This document shows, piece by piece, positions 1 through 8,600 of a stretch of DNA of 64,000 nucleotides. The notes under the pieces were generated by a model that was not told where the DNA came from, searched no databases, and worked only from the letters and a program-made list of their open reading frames with translations. The DNA comes from Bacteroidia bacterium. Lineage in GTDB: Bacteria > Bacteroidota > Bacteroidia > J057. Position numbers and translations under genes: made by a program. Positions within the stretch are counted from its first letter, which is position 1, and the number at the start of each line of letters is the position of its first letter. The stretch is taken from the NCBI GenBank assembly GCA_030430575.1, contig JAUIKF010000020.1, positions 62,001 through 126,000 of the forward strand. Reading direction: 5' to 3'.

Positions 1-808
1 AGTTATCTACTACTTCTGGTTCCATTTCCCCAAAACTTGCCGCATTCCAGAAAATATCATATTCAAATTCTTTTAATAAAGGGAACAACCAATTCCCTAA
101 TAGATGAACCTTTCCTTTTTCAAGCTTAGATAGATCAGTGACATCTAGATTTTTCTCTCCAGTTACCACCATGTCATCTCCAAGTGCTCTAGTAAGGTAT
201 TCCCCACAAAGATAGAGAGGGCTAGGCATATCAAAACAAATAATAGTAAGGTTGGGATACATTTTTTTGAGTAATTCAACTTGATGCCCTGATCCTGATC
301 CAAGTTCTACAATTGTTTCATCTCCTTTTAGCTTAATAAGTTTTTGAACAAAACAATACCTGATGTAAACTCTAAAAAACATCATGGTGTATTTCTTTTG
401 GTCAATGGTAAATAAGTCATTTGGATTACCAAAATCACAAATTTCCACATCCGATATTGGCTTTGCCTCGGAAATAGTACCTAATAAATTACAATGTCTA
501 TATGCCATTTCTCTTATATCAGACAGTCTTATCGAATATGGCATGGTAGTTCTATTTGTGATAAATAGCTTCCTCACCAGTTTGAATAATACCTTCCGGT
601 ACCAAGGCATATTATGATGATATGTATAATAGGTCTCTGTAAAACCAAATGTGCCATATACTGGATACTTACCACTTCTAAGCTCATTGATATCAGTTTT
701 TTTTATCTCATCAATTGACTCTTCAAGGTATTTAGCCCAGTAGCGAGTAGCTTTAAATTCATCAGGTGCATTTCTATATGCATTTACAAGAATATCCAAT
801 TTATTCAT
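1..808 (-). CDS. Putative sugar O-methyltransferase (C-terminus beyond the window)
   Basis: Reading the minus strand from the ATG at 806-808 gives an uninterrupted frame to base 1, about 269 residues beginning MNKLDILVNAYRNAP. Near residue 170 there is a SAM-binding loop, VELGSGSGHQ, followed by an acidic strand end (ICFDMP). The N-terminal half has the long helical lead-in seen in the putative sugar O-methyltransferase family (TIGR04371-like), whose members act on surface polysaccharide or glycan sugars. The family call is from recalled sequence style; the methyltransferase fold is supported by the visible glycine-rich loop. The gene is AT-richer than the genes that follow, as is common for polysaccharide genes. 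Its downstream neighbours lie outside the window, so no cluster can be confirmed. The next gene to the right has the same orientation, 170 bases upstream, so an operon is unlikely. Confidence 0.7.
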   Translation of the reverse strand, partial: MNKLDILVNAYRNAPDEFKATRYWAKYLEESIDEIKKTDINELRSGKYPVYGTFGFTETYYTYHHNMPWYRKVLFKLVRKLFITNRTTMPYSIRLSDIREMAYRHCNLLGTISEAKPISDVEICDFGNPNDLFTIDQKKYTMMFFRVYIRYCFVQKLIKLKGDETIVELGSGSGHQVELLKKMYPNLTIICFDMPSPLYLCGEYLTRALGDDMVVTGEKNLDVTDLSKLEKGKVHLLGNWLFPLLKEFEYDIFWNAASFGEMEPEVVDN

Positions 809-975
809 TTATTGATAAGATTAAGTCTGCTAAAATTATGGCGAATTAAGAGAAAAAAAATTACTAATTAAAGGAATTGGTCCATTTTCCAAATCCAGTT
901 GAAAGAGAACTAATAGGTGAACCGAGATAATTCTTAAATTTGAGCTATAGACTCATTGAATTGAGAATGTATTTT

Positions 976-1599
976 TCACATCACAAAGGCAATCAGGAAA
1001 TAGGATACCATATTTCCCAATCCATGGGCTATCCATCCAGGCAAAATACTGCCGTTCCCCACCTTCTCATTGATAATGCCTATGGCATAAGCCGCAACAC
1101 CTGAGAGCAAAAAAGTGAACACCAAAAAGGGCCACTCGGCCTTCATTACCAGCCAAAATAGTACAAAATGCAGCAAGGCAAACCCCAGAGACTGAAGGAA
1201 ATTTCCCATCTGAAAGCCATACATCGCCATTAACCGCTTTCCGATAAACCCTCTAAACAGGATTTCTTCAGATAAGGAGGTTTTGATACCAGCCATCAAT
1301 AACAATAGGACAATCCCCTTGCCGCCTATTCCTAATTCCCTCAGCTTGTAGGTCACAGTTCCTGGCGCGTGAACAACCGCAGCAATATCATCAACAAACC
1401 AGATAATACTCACCCCAGTAATGATGAAAACTGAAGTGATGACCAGGGCATATAGAGCTGCCTTAGGGGTAGTTTGGTACAAACCCAGGTACTGGAAAAA
1501 TCCTTTGAAAGATTTTTTCTGGATCAAATAGACTATCAAGGGAATGAGGGAAAAAACGAATACTTGGAGGGTGGCGGAAATAGCTTCTGTAAGAATCAT
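976..1599 (-). CDS. CPBP family intramembrane metalloprotease
   Basis: This 207-residue polytopic membrane protein has the three CPBP (CAAX protease and bacteriocin-processing) motifs: EEILFR at 111-116, a histidine in LLHF at about 144, and AHGLGN at 191-196. The glutamates and histidines are the metal ligands and catalytic residues known for Rce1-like enzymes. Six or so hydrophobic segments can be seen. The substrate is unknown; bacterial members are linked to bacteriocin self-immunity or protein processing, but no bacteriocin gene is nearby. The ATG start at 1597-1599 leads directly into the first hydrophobic stretch. It stands alone, with 270 bases to the TetR gene on its upstream side. 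Confidence 0.85.
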   Translation of the reverse strand: MILTEAISATLQVFVFSLIPLIVYLIQKKSFKGFFQYLGLYQTTPKAALYALVITSVFIITGVSIIWFVDDIAAVVHAPGTVTYKLRELGIGGKGIVLLLLMAGIKTSLSEEILFRGFIGKRLMAMYGFQMGNFLQSLGFALLHFVLFWLVMKAEWPFLVFTFLLSGVAAYAIGIINEKVGNGSILPGWIAHGLGNMVSYFLIAFVM

Positions 1600-1869
1600 G
1601 GATTAATAAATTAAGCTGTGGACCAACAAGTAGTGGTTTGGAAAGAATCAAAATTAAAATGAAAATAAAAACCAAAATATGGCCTGATTATCACCAAGTT
1701 ATGTGACTTAATGGTTCTTTTTTCTTCTCTTATTGGTTGGCAGGAGGAGGGTTTTATTACGTGTCCAGGGTGGCGTGTATTGACAGCATAGCTGGCTACA
1801 CGGCAATTATTGCCGTGAATACATGATATAGACCGCTACACGCAATGCGTATACACGCCCCCTCACTGG

Positions 1870-2451
1870 CTACACGGCCTCGTGGCCAAAAAGCGAAAGC
1901 TGTTTCCGAATCATCCCTAGATAGTGTGCGATTACCTCCTCTTTTGGCCGTTCCCGAAAACTCACAAAAGCCTCAACCATCCAAAATCGTCCTAAGAGGC
2001 TAATAAATGATCCTAAGAAGTCCACGTCATCTTTCGTTAATGACAATTCGCCATTTTTTCCCAAGTCCACAAAAATTTCTCGAAAAGAAGCGCGGCGTTT
2101 TTGCTCGGTTACCTGATAATTGGTCTGTTCAGAAAATAGTTGAATAGTCAATTCTGGCCCTGTCAGCAAGCCTCGAATCTCGTATTGCCGCTCAAATATT
2201 TGTTGCATCAATCCCATAAATCGTTCGACAGAAGGAGATGCTGAAAAATAGGTATCAAATGCTATATCATTGCTAGCTGAGTACCTTCTGATAATTTCTA
2301 TAACCAAGTCCTCTTTTTTGGAAAAATGGTAAGACAAGTTGCCAGGACTCATATTGAGTGCACGAGCAATGTCTCTTACCCCTACCCTACTGACTCCCAG
2401 TTCATTAAAGAGTCTAATCGCCTGTTCAATAATTCGGTCTTTGGTTTTCAT
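1870..2451 (-). CDS. TetR/AcrR family transcriptional regulator
   Basis: The 193-residue protein has a typical TetR N-terminal helix-turn-helix at about residues 8-55 (AIRLFNELGVSRVGVRDIAR, then NLSYHFSKKEDL). The C-terminal 130 residues are helical and would form the ligand-binding and dimerisation part; the ligand cannot be read from sequence. It is divergent from the cupin gene at 2545. A perfect palindrome lies 7 bases upstream of its start codon and a second, weaker copy lies over the cupin promoter, so it very probably represses both itself and the cupin gene. No other target can be inferred. Confidence 0.9.
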   Translation of the reverse strand: MKTKDRIIEQAIRLFNELGVSRVGVRDIARALNMSPGNLSYHFSKKEDLVIEIIRRYSASNDIAFDTYFSASPSVERFMGLMQQIFERQYEIRGLLTGPELTIQLFSEQTNYQVTEQKRRASFREIFVDLGKNGELSLTKDDVDFLGSFISLLGRFWMVEAFVSFRERPKEEVIAHYLGMIRKQLSLFGHEAV

Positions 2452-2457
2452 TTATAC

Positions 2458-2515
2458 AAATTTAGTACAATGTACTAAATTTTCTTGACAAAAATAGGAC
2501 ATTGTACTAACTTTG
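2458..2515. promoter_or_regulatory. Divergent control region: two TetR-type operators and a Bacteroidota promoter
   Basis: Operator 1 is a perfect palindrome at 2458-2482, 11-base arms around AAT (core TTAGTAC/GTACTAA). Operator 2 at 2495-2510 repeats the core with one mismatch (TAGGAC-ATT-GTACTA). Their centres are 32 bases apart, three helical turns, so two dimers could bind on the same face. Between and over them lies a promoter for the cupin gene: TTGACA at 2485-2490, then 17 bases, then TAACTTTG at 2508-2515, which matches the Bacteroidota TAnnTTTG element exactly. Operator 2 overlaps that element. Binding would block cupin transcription, and operator 1 would block the tetR gene. Confidence 0.8.
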
Positions 2516-2544
2516 GTCCTAATTCACCTTTAACCTTACCTACT

Positions 2545-3099
2545 ATGTCTACTTCCATTCCCCTACCCCACACCATAGAAAACCACATGGGCGAAAAACT
2601 CATCTTCAAAGCCATCGAGGTCGAAGATGGGGTGGAGAAAGTATTGGTTGAAAATTTTGTGCAGCCAGGTGCTGGTCCGATCATGCATACCCACTTCAAG
2701 CAGGATGAGTCTCTGACTGTCGTGAGTGGCAGATTAGGTGTGGAGGTTCAAGGAGAAGCTCCCCAGTATTATGAGGAAGGAGATACGGCCACCTTTCTAG
2801 CAGGCACGCCACATCGATTTTGGAATGCTGGGGACACAGTCCTGAACTGCGTCGGATATGTCAAGCCCGCCAATAGCATCGTGTTTTATTTAAGTGCATT
2901 GTATGATGCCATCAATAAATCTGGCAAGGAGCAGCCTGCCCCATTTGAGGGTGCTTACCTGATGACTCGGTACAAGTCTGAGTACGATGTACCTGAGATT
3001 CCAGGATTTGTCAAAAGCGTAATCATGCCCATCACCGTTTTTTTAGGAAAAATGCTGGGAAAATATAAGCAATTCAAAAACGCCCCTGAGCCGCTTTAA
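2545..3099 (+). CDS. Cupin domain protein, target of the divergent TetR regulator
   Basis: A 184-residue protein with one cupin barrel: metal ligands are visible in HTHFKQDE and in PHRFWN. The C-terminal 60 residues are extra and include a hydrophobic helix. The reading frame is open from a TTG at 2485, but that TTG is part of the promoter; the ATG at 2545 follows the promoter at a sensible distance and is the better start. Function is unknown: cupins of this type are metal-dependent dioxygenases, isomerases or sensors. Sharing a control region with tetR suggests it answers to a small-molecule signal. It has no signal peptide. Confidence 0.8.
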   Translation: MSTSIPLPHTIENHMGEKLIFKAIEVEDGVEKVLVENFVQPGAGPIMHTHFKQDESLTVVSGRLGVEVQGEAPQYYEEGDTATFLAGTPHRFWNAGDTVLNCVGYVKPANSIVFYLSALYDAINKSGKEQPAPFEGAYLMTRYKSEYDVPEIPGFVKSVIMPITVFLGKMLGKYKQFKNAPEPL

Positions 3100-3244
3100 T
3101 AAGCATTTTCCATTGATTTAGACATGAAGTTTGAGATATGAGAAATAATTTTGTTTAATTTTTTCATAAAAACATTAAACAAAACTATCTCCCTTGATGT
3201 TCTGGAACCATTCTTATCAAACATCTTAAATAACTTAAATAACC

Positions 3245-4201
3245 ATGTTTAAAACAATCAATCTATCCCTCCTGACCATCCTCGTCTTCTTTGGTACATT
3301 TGTCCTGGCATCTTGCGAAGAAGACCCAGTAGATCCAGTACCTGTAGGCCCATTTAGCATTGTAGAAACTGCCCAAAACGATGCGCAGTTTAGCACCTTA
3401 GTAGAAGCGCTGATCAAAGCTGACTTAGTCAATACGATCAACAGTGGTACCTTCACTGTATTTGCCCCTACCAATACAGCCTTTAACCAGCTTTTTGCTG
3501 ACCTGGGGGTATCTGGAATTGCTGACCTTTCTGCTGAAGCGCTGACGCCCATTCTCCTCTATCATGTTGTAGCTGGTGAAGTAAAGTCTACTGACCTTGC
3601 GAGTGGCTATGTAGGTACTGCAAGTACTGGCCCTAACAGCCAAGCTCTAAAAGTAAAAGTAGATGTCGGTAATGGCGTTATGTTAGACAATGCGACCAAC
3701 GTAACGACTGCTGATGTAGCTACCACAAATGGCGTCATCCACATCATTGACAAAGTCCTTCTCCCTAGCAACGTAGTAGATATTGCCACAGGAAATAACG
3801 ACTTCAGCATCCTCGTATCTGCATTGACACGTTCGGACCTCAGCTTTGATTTTGTCTCTTTCCTCTCAGGAGATGGCCCATTCACCGTATTTGCCCCTAC
3901 CAATGCAGCTTTCCAGGACCTGTTGGATAGCAATGCTGCTTGGAACACACTCGACGATATTGATGCTGCTACCTTAGAAGCAGTTTTGAAATACCACGTG
4001 ATCAGCGGCAGCAATTTTGAAAGCACTGCCCTCTCCAACGACCTCGAAGGAACTACCGCACAAGGTGGAACCATTATGATCAACACAACTAATGGCGTAA
4101 CAGTCACCGACGCCAACAATGGCGTAGCTAATGTCATCCTAGCTGATGTACAAGGAACAAACGGTGTCGTACACGTCATCAACAAAGTATTGCTCCCGTA
4201 A
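3245..4201 (+). CDS. Lipoprotein with two fasciclin (FAS1) domains
   Basis: The 318-residue protein begins with a signal peptide ending in a lipobox (VLASC, cysteine at about 24), so it is a lipoprotein. Two FAS1 domains follow, at about 37-178 and 184-318. Each has the conserved box FTVFAPTN, a YHVV/YHVI segment, and a closing GVIHIID/GVVHVIN plus KVLLP. FAS1 proteins act in cell adhesion and matrix contact. The two domains probably arose by internal duplication. The gene stands alone and is followed by an AT-rich inverted repeat and a hairpin terminator. Substrate or binding partner is unknown. Confidence 0.9.
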   Translation: MFKTINLSLLTILVFFGTFVLASCEEDPVDPVPVGPFSIVETAQNDAQFSTLVEALIKADLVNTINSGTFTVFAPTNTAFNQLFADLGVSGIADLSAEALTPILLYHVVAGEVKSTDLASGYVGTASTGPNSQALKVKVDVGNGVMLDNATNVTTADVATTNGVIHIIDKVLLPSNVVDIATGNNDFSILVSALTRSDLSFDFVSFLSGDGPFTVFAPTNAAFQDLLDSNAAWNTLDDIDAATLEAVLKYHVISGSNFESTALSNDLEGTTAQGGTIMINTTNGVTVTDANNGVANVILADVQGTNGVVHVINKVLLP

Positions 4202-4203
4202 AT

Positions 4204-4295
4204 AATTATTAATTGATTGATTATTGATTGATTAATTCGGGTTAAATCACTGGTACTCAGCCCTCAATAATTAATAATCAGTCAATCAATCATTC
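4204..4295. repeat. AT-rich inverted repeat built from ATTGATT-like units
   Basis: Just after the FAS1 stop codon the sequence runs in ATTGATT and TTGATTA units, then an unrelated 25-base centre (around 4243-4268), then the complementary AATCAGTCAATCAATCATT type. It can fold as a long weak hairpin. The same units recur beside other genes, for example near 4933, 16000, 33040, 41220, 48105 and inside the RNase P RNA gene. The role is unknown. Confidence 0.6.
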
Positions 4296-4328
4296 AAAGA
4301 ATAAGTGTGAGTGTTAAGTTAATTGAAG

Positions 4329-4357
4329 AAGGTCGCCTGCATACCGGGCGGCCTTTT
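4329..4357 (+). terminator. Hairpin with T-run between FAS1 and DUF4430 genes
   Basis: Stem AAGGTCGCC against GGCGGCCTT (one G-T pair), loop of nine bases, then TTTT. It lies 128 bases after the FAS1 stop, so it may end that transcript or attenuate the next one. Confidence 0.55.
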
Positions 4358-4473
4358 CTGGTTATTGATGGCCGATAGTTCTCCCTGTCTTTCCTTCTTA
4401 AATCATAAACCCTTGTTCGATATTCGTCAATCATTCCCTCCCAGCATCACGCAATTTTTCCCTATATTTGGGC

Positions 4474-4929
4474 ATGAAAAACTCCCTTTGCCTATTTATT
4501 TGCCTGATGGCATTATTGGCCAGTTGTATCACTGAAAATCAGCAATCCAGCCAAGCTGAGATCGATCAACCTGCCGTCACCGAAGCTGACTCCATCTCCA
4601 TGGTCATCCACTATGGTGGCAAGAAGCCGGTGAAGACCATTCCCAATATCCCCTGGCAATCAGGCATGAGTGTTTATCAGGCTTTACAAGCGGCTCAAGC
4701 CACCACACCTTCCATCGCTTTCACCGATACCTTCTACGGCGGTCCCTTCCAACAACATTTTATCAAAAGTATTGACAGTGTTTATGGAAATACGTCGATT
4801 TTTTGGTTTTTTTGCGTCGATGATATGCCTTCCAAAACAGGCTCAGATTCGAGCTTTGTAGATGCAGGACAAGTCATCCGCTGGTACTATACTTCTACCT
4901 TTGGGAAGTGTGCGCCAGAAGAAAACTAG
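4474..4929 (+). CDS. DUF4430 domain lipoprotein
   Basis: A 151-residue lipoprotein: signal sequence with lipobox LLASC at about residue 18, then a single domain with SISMVIHYGG near the start, SVYQALQAA in the middle, and IFWFFCVDD and IRWYYTSTF near the end. This is the pattern of DUF4430, a fold related to the C-terminal domain of transcobalamin and intrinsic factor. It starts at the ATG at 4474; an in-frame TTG six bases earlier is less likely. The membrane protein at 4972 follows 42 bases after the stop in the same direction. The two probably work together in uptake of a small ligand at the cell surface, possibly cobalamin-related, but no cobalamin riboswitch is visible upstream. Confidence 0.75.
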   Translation: MKNSLCLFICLMALLASCITENQQSSQAEIDQPAVTEADSISMVIHYGGKKPVKTIPNIPWQSGMSVYQALQAAQATTPSIAFTDTFYGGPFQQHFIKSIDSVYGNTSIFWFFCVDDMPSKTGSDSSFVDAGQVIRWYYTSTFGKCAPEEN

Positions 4930-4971
4930 AAATTATTCATTGACTGATTATTGATTAATTGATTTGATACC

Positions 4972-5553
4972 ATGAGAAATAGCAATAGAAAACCGATTTT
5001 CACCCTCTTGATCGCCGTCGGACTGATCGCCTTGATCGTCGTGAGCAGAATCATCCCCCACGCTGCGAATTTCGCAGCGGTAGCAGCTGCAGCCCTATTT
5101 GCAGGATACATCTTCCGCTCCAAATGGCTCGCCCTGAGTGTACCTGTATTTGGCATGCTGATCAGTGACCTCTACTTCGTAGGTACCTATGACTACCGTA
5201 TCCTAGGCGTCGTTTATCTGGGCCTTGCCTTGCCTGTCCTCATGACGGGCATGATGAAGCGCCGTACCCAAGCGGAGCGCAAGAGCCGCCTCACAAACGC
5301 CTTAGGCGGCATGATGCGGGGCACCTTGACCCTTTTGGCCTGCTCCACTGTCTTCTTCCTCCTTTCCAACCTCGCCGTTTGGGCCTTCTCAGGCATGTAC
5401 TTACCGAACGCAGCTGGATTGGCTGAAGCATATGTGCTCGCTATTCCTTTTTATAAATACACCATCCTTGGTGACTTGTTCTATGGTGGTGTCATCTTTG
5501 GTGCCTATCAATTGGCACTAGCTGGGCAGCGGAAATGGGCCCTGAGTGTGTAA
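4972..5553 (+). CDS. DUF6580-like integral membrane protein, putative transporter S component
   Basis: The 193-residue protein has about five membrane segments and no soluble domain. The segment RIIPHAANFAAVAAAALFAG followed by PVFGMLISDLYF resembles the DUF6580 family, whose folds resemble the substrate-binding S components of ECF vitamin transporters. It directly follows the DUF4430 lipoprotein gene, and the pair is a plausible two-part uptake system in which the lipoprotein presents the ligand. No ECF ATPase genes are close by. The transcript ends at a strong terminator 22 bases after the stop. The family name is from memory, the topology from the sequence. Confidence 0.65.
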   Translation: MRNSNRKPIFTLLIAVGLIALIVVSRIIPHAANFAAVAAAALFAGYIFRSKWLALSVPVFGMLISDLYFVGTYDYRILGVVYLGLALPVLMTGMMKRRTQAERKSRLTNALGGMMRGTLTLLACSTVFFLLSNLAVWAFSGMYLPNAAGLAEAYVLAIPFYKYTILGDLFYGGVIFGAYQLALAGQRKWALSV

Positions 5554-5574
5554 CATAAATCATCCAGCAATAAG

Positions 5575-5614
5575 AACACCTCGTAGGTTTTTGAAACCTC
5601 CGAGGTGTTTTTTG
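5575..5614 (+). terminator. Rho-independent terminator after the DUF6580 gene
   Basis: A long stem (AACACCTCG-AGGTTT paired with AAACCT-CGAGGTGTT, one unpaired base on each arm) with a TTG loop, followed by a T-run. It ends the DUF4430/DUF6580 transcript. Confidence 0.85.
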
Positions 5615-5623
5615 TTTATGAAT

Positions 5624-5667
5624 TTTTCACTATTGCGACGGGTTTAAACCCGTCGCAATAGTGAAAA
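5624..5667. repeat. Perfect 44-bp palindrome between convergent genes
   Basis: The arms are 22 bases each and match without error; the centre is GGGTTTAAACCC. It sits between the terminator at 5575 and the stop of the lamin-tail gene at 5674. It may end transcription from the right-hand gene or be a remnant of a mobile palindromic element. Confidence 0.85.
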
Positions 5668-5673
5668 TTCCCC

Positions 5674-8600
5674 CTAAAACCGCGTAGCAAGCACGCACAC
5701 GTGCTTATACACTTGCTTTTCGCCCGTCTCCTGACGGAGAGCTTCCACCAAGACCACATACATCCCCACGTCTGCTTTTGTGTTTTTATCATCTCTTCCA
5801 TCCCAGAAGAAAGTGCCTTCCTTTGTCCCTAGCAGCAAGTTCTGATGCAGCAGGCGAATGGGCCGCCCTTGGGCATCGAAGATCGTCACACGGACATTGG
5901 CCCCTGCAAAATCGAAGTTGTAATTGATGAGCAGCACGTCTTCAAAGCCATCGTCGTCTGGCGAGAAAGTTTGGCGTTCGAGGCTTACGGCCTGATCGGC
6001 GGGGTTCAGGTCTTCGGCCTGGGAGTTTTCATACCCAGGCGTAGCGTGGTTGGCGGTGCTGGCGGCAGAATGCCAGTTGCCAGGCGCGCTAGCGGGACGC
6101 TGGCGAGAGATACGTTCGAGGGAAACCCCGTTTTTGTCAGATAAGGTAGGGAAATGGAAATCATCTTCGTAATAAAAGCGGTCAATGATCTGGTTCAATC
6201 CCGTGAAAATCACACATTCCCCTTCGTCGTCATCATAGGTCGGGAAGCGGTTCATTTCCCAAAAATTGGCATACCCAGGCGGCATATAAGCTGCCTGTTG
6301 GAAGGCGACATCTGAAGTCAGGCAAAGCCATTGACCTGGGAGGAAGAGGGCGCTTTGCGGAGCGACTTGGTCTGCGTTGAAAATGGAATCCGTTCCAGGA
6401 AAAATTTCCCCTATATACAACTCACTGAGGTCCAGCACTTTATCAGAAACATTATAGATTTCAACAAAATCACTTCCGCCAGTATAGGGATTAAACAAAA
6501 TTTCATTGATGAAGATATCCCCAGGTTCCGCCCGTCTTGGCAAGCCAAATCTAATTTCACCCGAAATCTCATTTCCTGCACAGTCGGCAATATCTGCATA
6601 AGTCAAGGTATATAACTTGGAAGAATCTAGTGCTTGGGGGAACAATAATTCTACCGCCAGGTTGTCTGGGGCTACAGGCATCGCCACAATAGGCTCCCCA
6701 ATCCCTTGATCGATCTCATAATTTTCTTCATCTCCCAATAAAGCGCGGTCCATGGGTTCATCAAAATAAACCACCACACTCATCGCGTCTATGATAGAGA
6801 TGCCCTGCACCGTCGGTTCTACATTGTCCTCCACAGTGCCTAATTGGCTATTTTCCGCCCCAGGCGTACCGCCATTGGCATCCTCCGAAGCCCGCCAATT
6901 GATTGAGGTATTGCAATCCACGAAGTCGGGATCGATGCGCTCCAGCGTCCAACCGCCTTCAGCTTTTAACTCGTCACGGTACCAGTCGTCCGAATACTGC
7001 ACATATTCCATGACTTCACCTAAGCTGTTATTTAAGATCAATTGATCACTGGCATTGTTTAAGCTAGGCAAACTTGTAGGCAAAAGTACCTTACCAAACG
7101 CCGCAAAAGCCGCGCTATCTCCATCGTCACAGAGGATTAGGTATTCATTGGGAAAAATAACGCCTGAGAGAATTTCGCCCGTCGCACTGCCATCGGTAAT
7201 CGTCCAGCCAGCCAGTGACAAGACTTCGTCTGTACGGTTGTACAACTCCACAAACTCGGCCTCCGGCAAGCTCACTGCCGGCTCGTAGTCGGGCAGGAGT
7301 TCGGTGATGACGACATCAAACGGTTCGGCTTCGCTTCCTATGGCAACCGCTCCTTGCAGCGGAGATGAAGTAAGGTTGCCACTGCAATCCGCCACATTGC
7401 TCACTGTAAGAGTCAGCACGTCGCCCGCTGGTAGCGGACTACCAAAATCCAATTCAACACACTGATTATCAACCCCTTGATTAACCACAGAAACAGGGTT
7501 TCCTATAGAAGGAGCAAGCACATAATGCGCTGGGTCGCTGATCAAAGAAGCATTCATGCTTTCGTTGAAGCAAAGCGTAATACGGTCTGGAGCAGTAACT
7601 TCTATGCTCAGAATTTCAGGAGCTGTCGTGTCCGAGGCTAACGAAAAAACACTATTGCGCCTAGCAGGCGTCCCCCCTGCTGCCGCCTCTGATCCACGCC
7701 AATTGCTTCTGTCTGGGCAGCCGTTTGCTTGTGGATTGATTAGCTCCAAAGAGTAGCCGCCTTCTTCCTTATTTTCGTCACGATACCACGAACTCCGATA
7801 TTGGACCGAATCGATCAACTCTCCTTGTTGGGACCTTAACCCCAAATCATCGCCGCCATTCACCAGTGCTGGCCAGGAAGAAGGGCTGATCGTAGGTCCG
7901 ATTCCCGCAAAAAGGCTTGCATTGGATTCACTCGTAAGGATGACATAGTCTCCCGGAAGTAGTTGAAAAGCTGGCAAAGTACCCTTGGTACTGCCATTGT
8001 CAATGGTCCATTGATCCAGGTCTAGTGTTTTGCTACTGGAATTGTAAAGCTCCAAAAACTCCGCGTCAGGCAGGCCGATAGGCGGCGTGGGATCAGGGTA
8101 AATTTCGTTAATGATGACATCCCGATAAGCGGCCACATCGGGTACAGCATACAGGAAACTGATGCTATCTGGTTGGGGCATTTGATTGCCATTTCTATCG
8201 CTAAGACCCTGAACTTCAAGGGTATAGTTGGTAGGTGAAACAAAAGGAGCAGGAAAGGTCAACATGACTTTGTTGGGGGCTTGGGCTGCCCAAGTAGCCA
8301 TTTGGGGATTTCCTAGGCCATTGTCCAAAGTATAATTCCCTACCACCCGTGCAGCCACGCTGTCCAAGCTTTCTGACATCGTCACTTCCAGTTCCGTCAT
8401 CGAAATGACCTCCACCGTATCGATCGTCGGCGCCTCCAAATCTACAATCGGCGGACCGATGTAAAAATCGTCAAAGAAAAATTCATCTGCTCGTGTTGAG
8501 GTGTGATTTACTACTACTCCAAAATAGCTCGTCGATTGATAAGTGGTATCTCGGGTCATTCCTTGAAGATCAAAGACTTCATCACCATCAAAGTCTGCCA

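Noticed and set aside
1789-1872. Repeated GGCTACACGGC and a palindrome ACGGCAATTATTGCCGT upstream of the CPBP gene
   Set aside because: They could be a terminator of the TetR gene or chance; there is no T-run and I found no second locus, so no feature was called.
3130-3153. Possible promoter TAATTTTG upstream of the FAS1 gene
   Set aside because: The TAnnTTTG box is exact, but the nearest TTTG lies only 12 bases upstream, too near for the usual spacing.
4201-4473. Cobalamin riboswitch upstream of the DUF4430 gene
   Set aside because: Looked for because of the possible ligand; no B12-box-like sequence was seen, only AT repeats and a hairpin.
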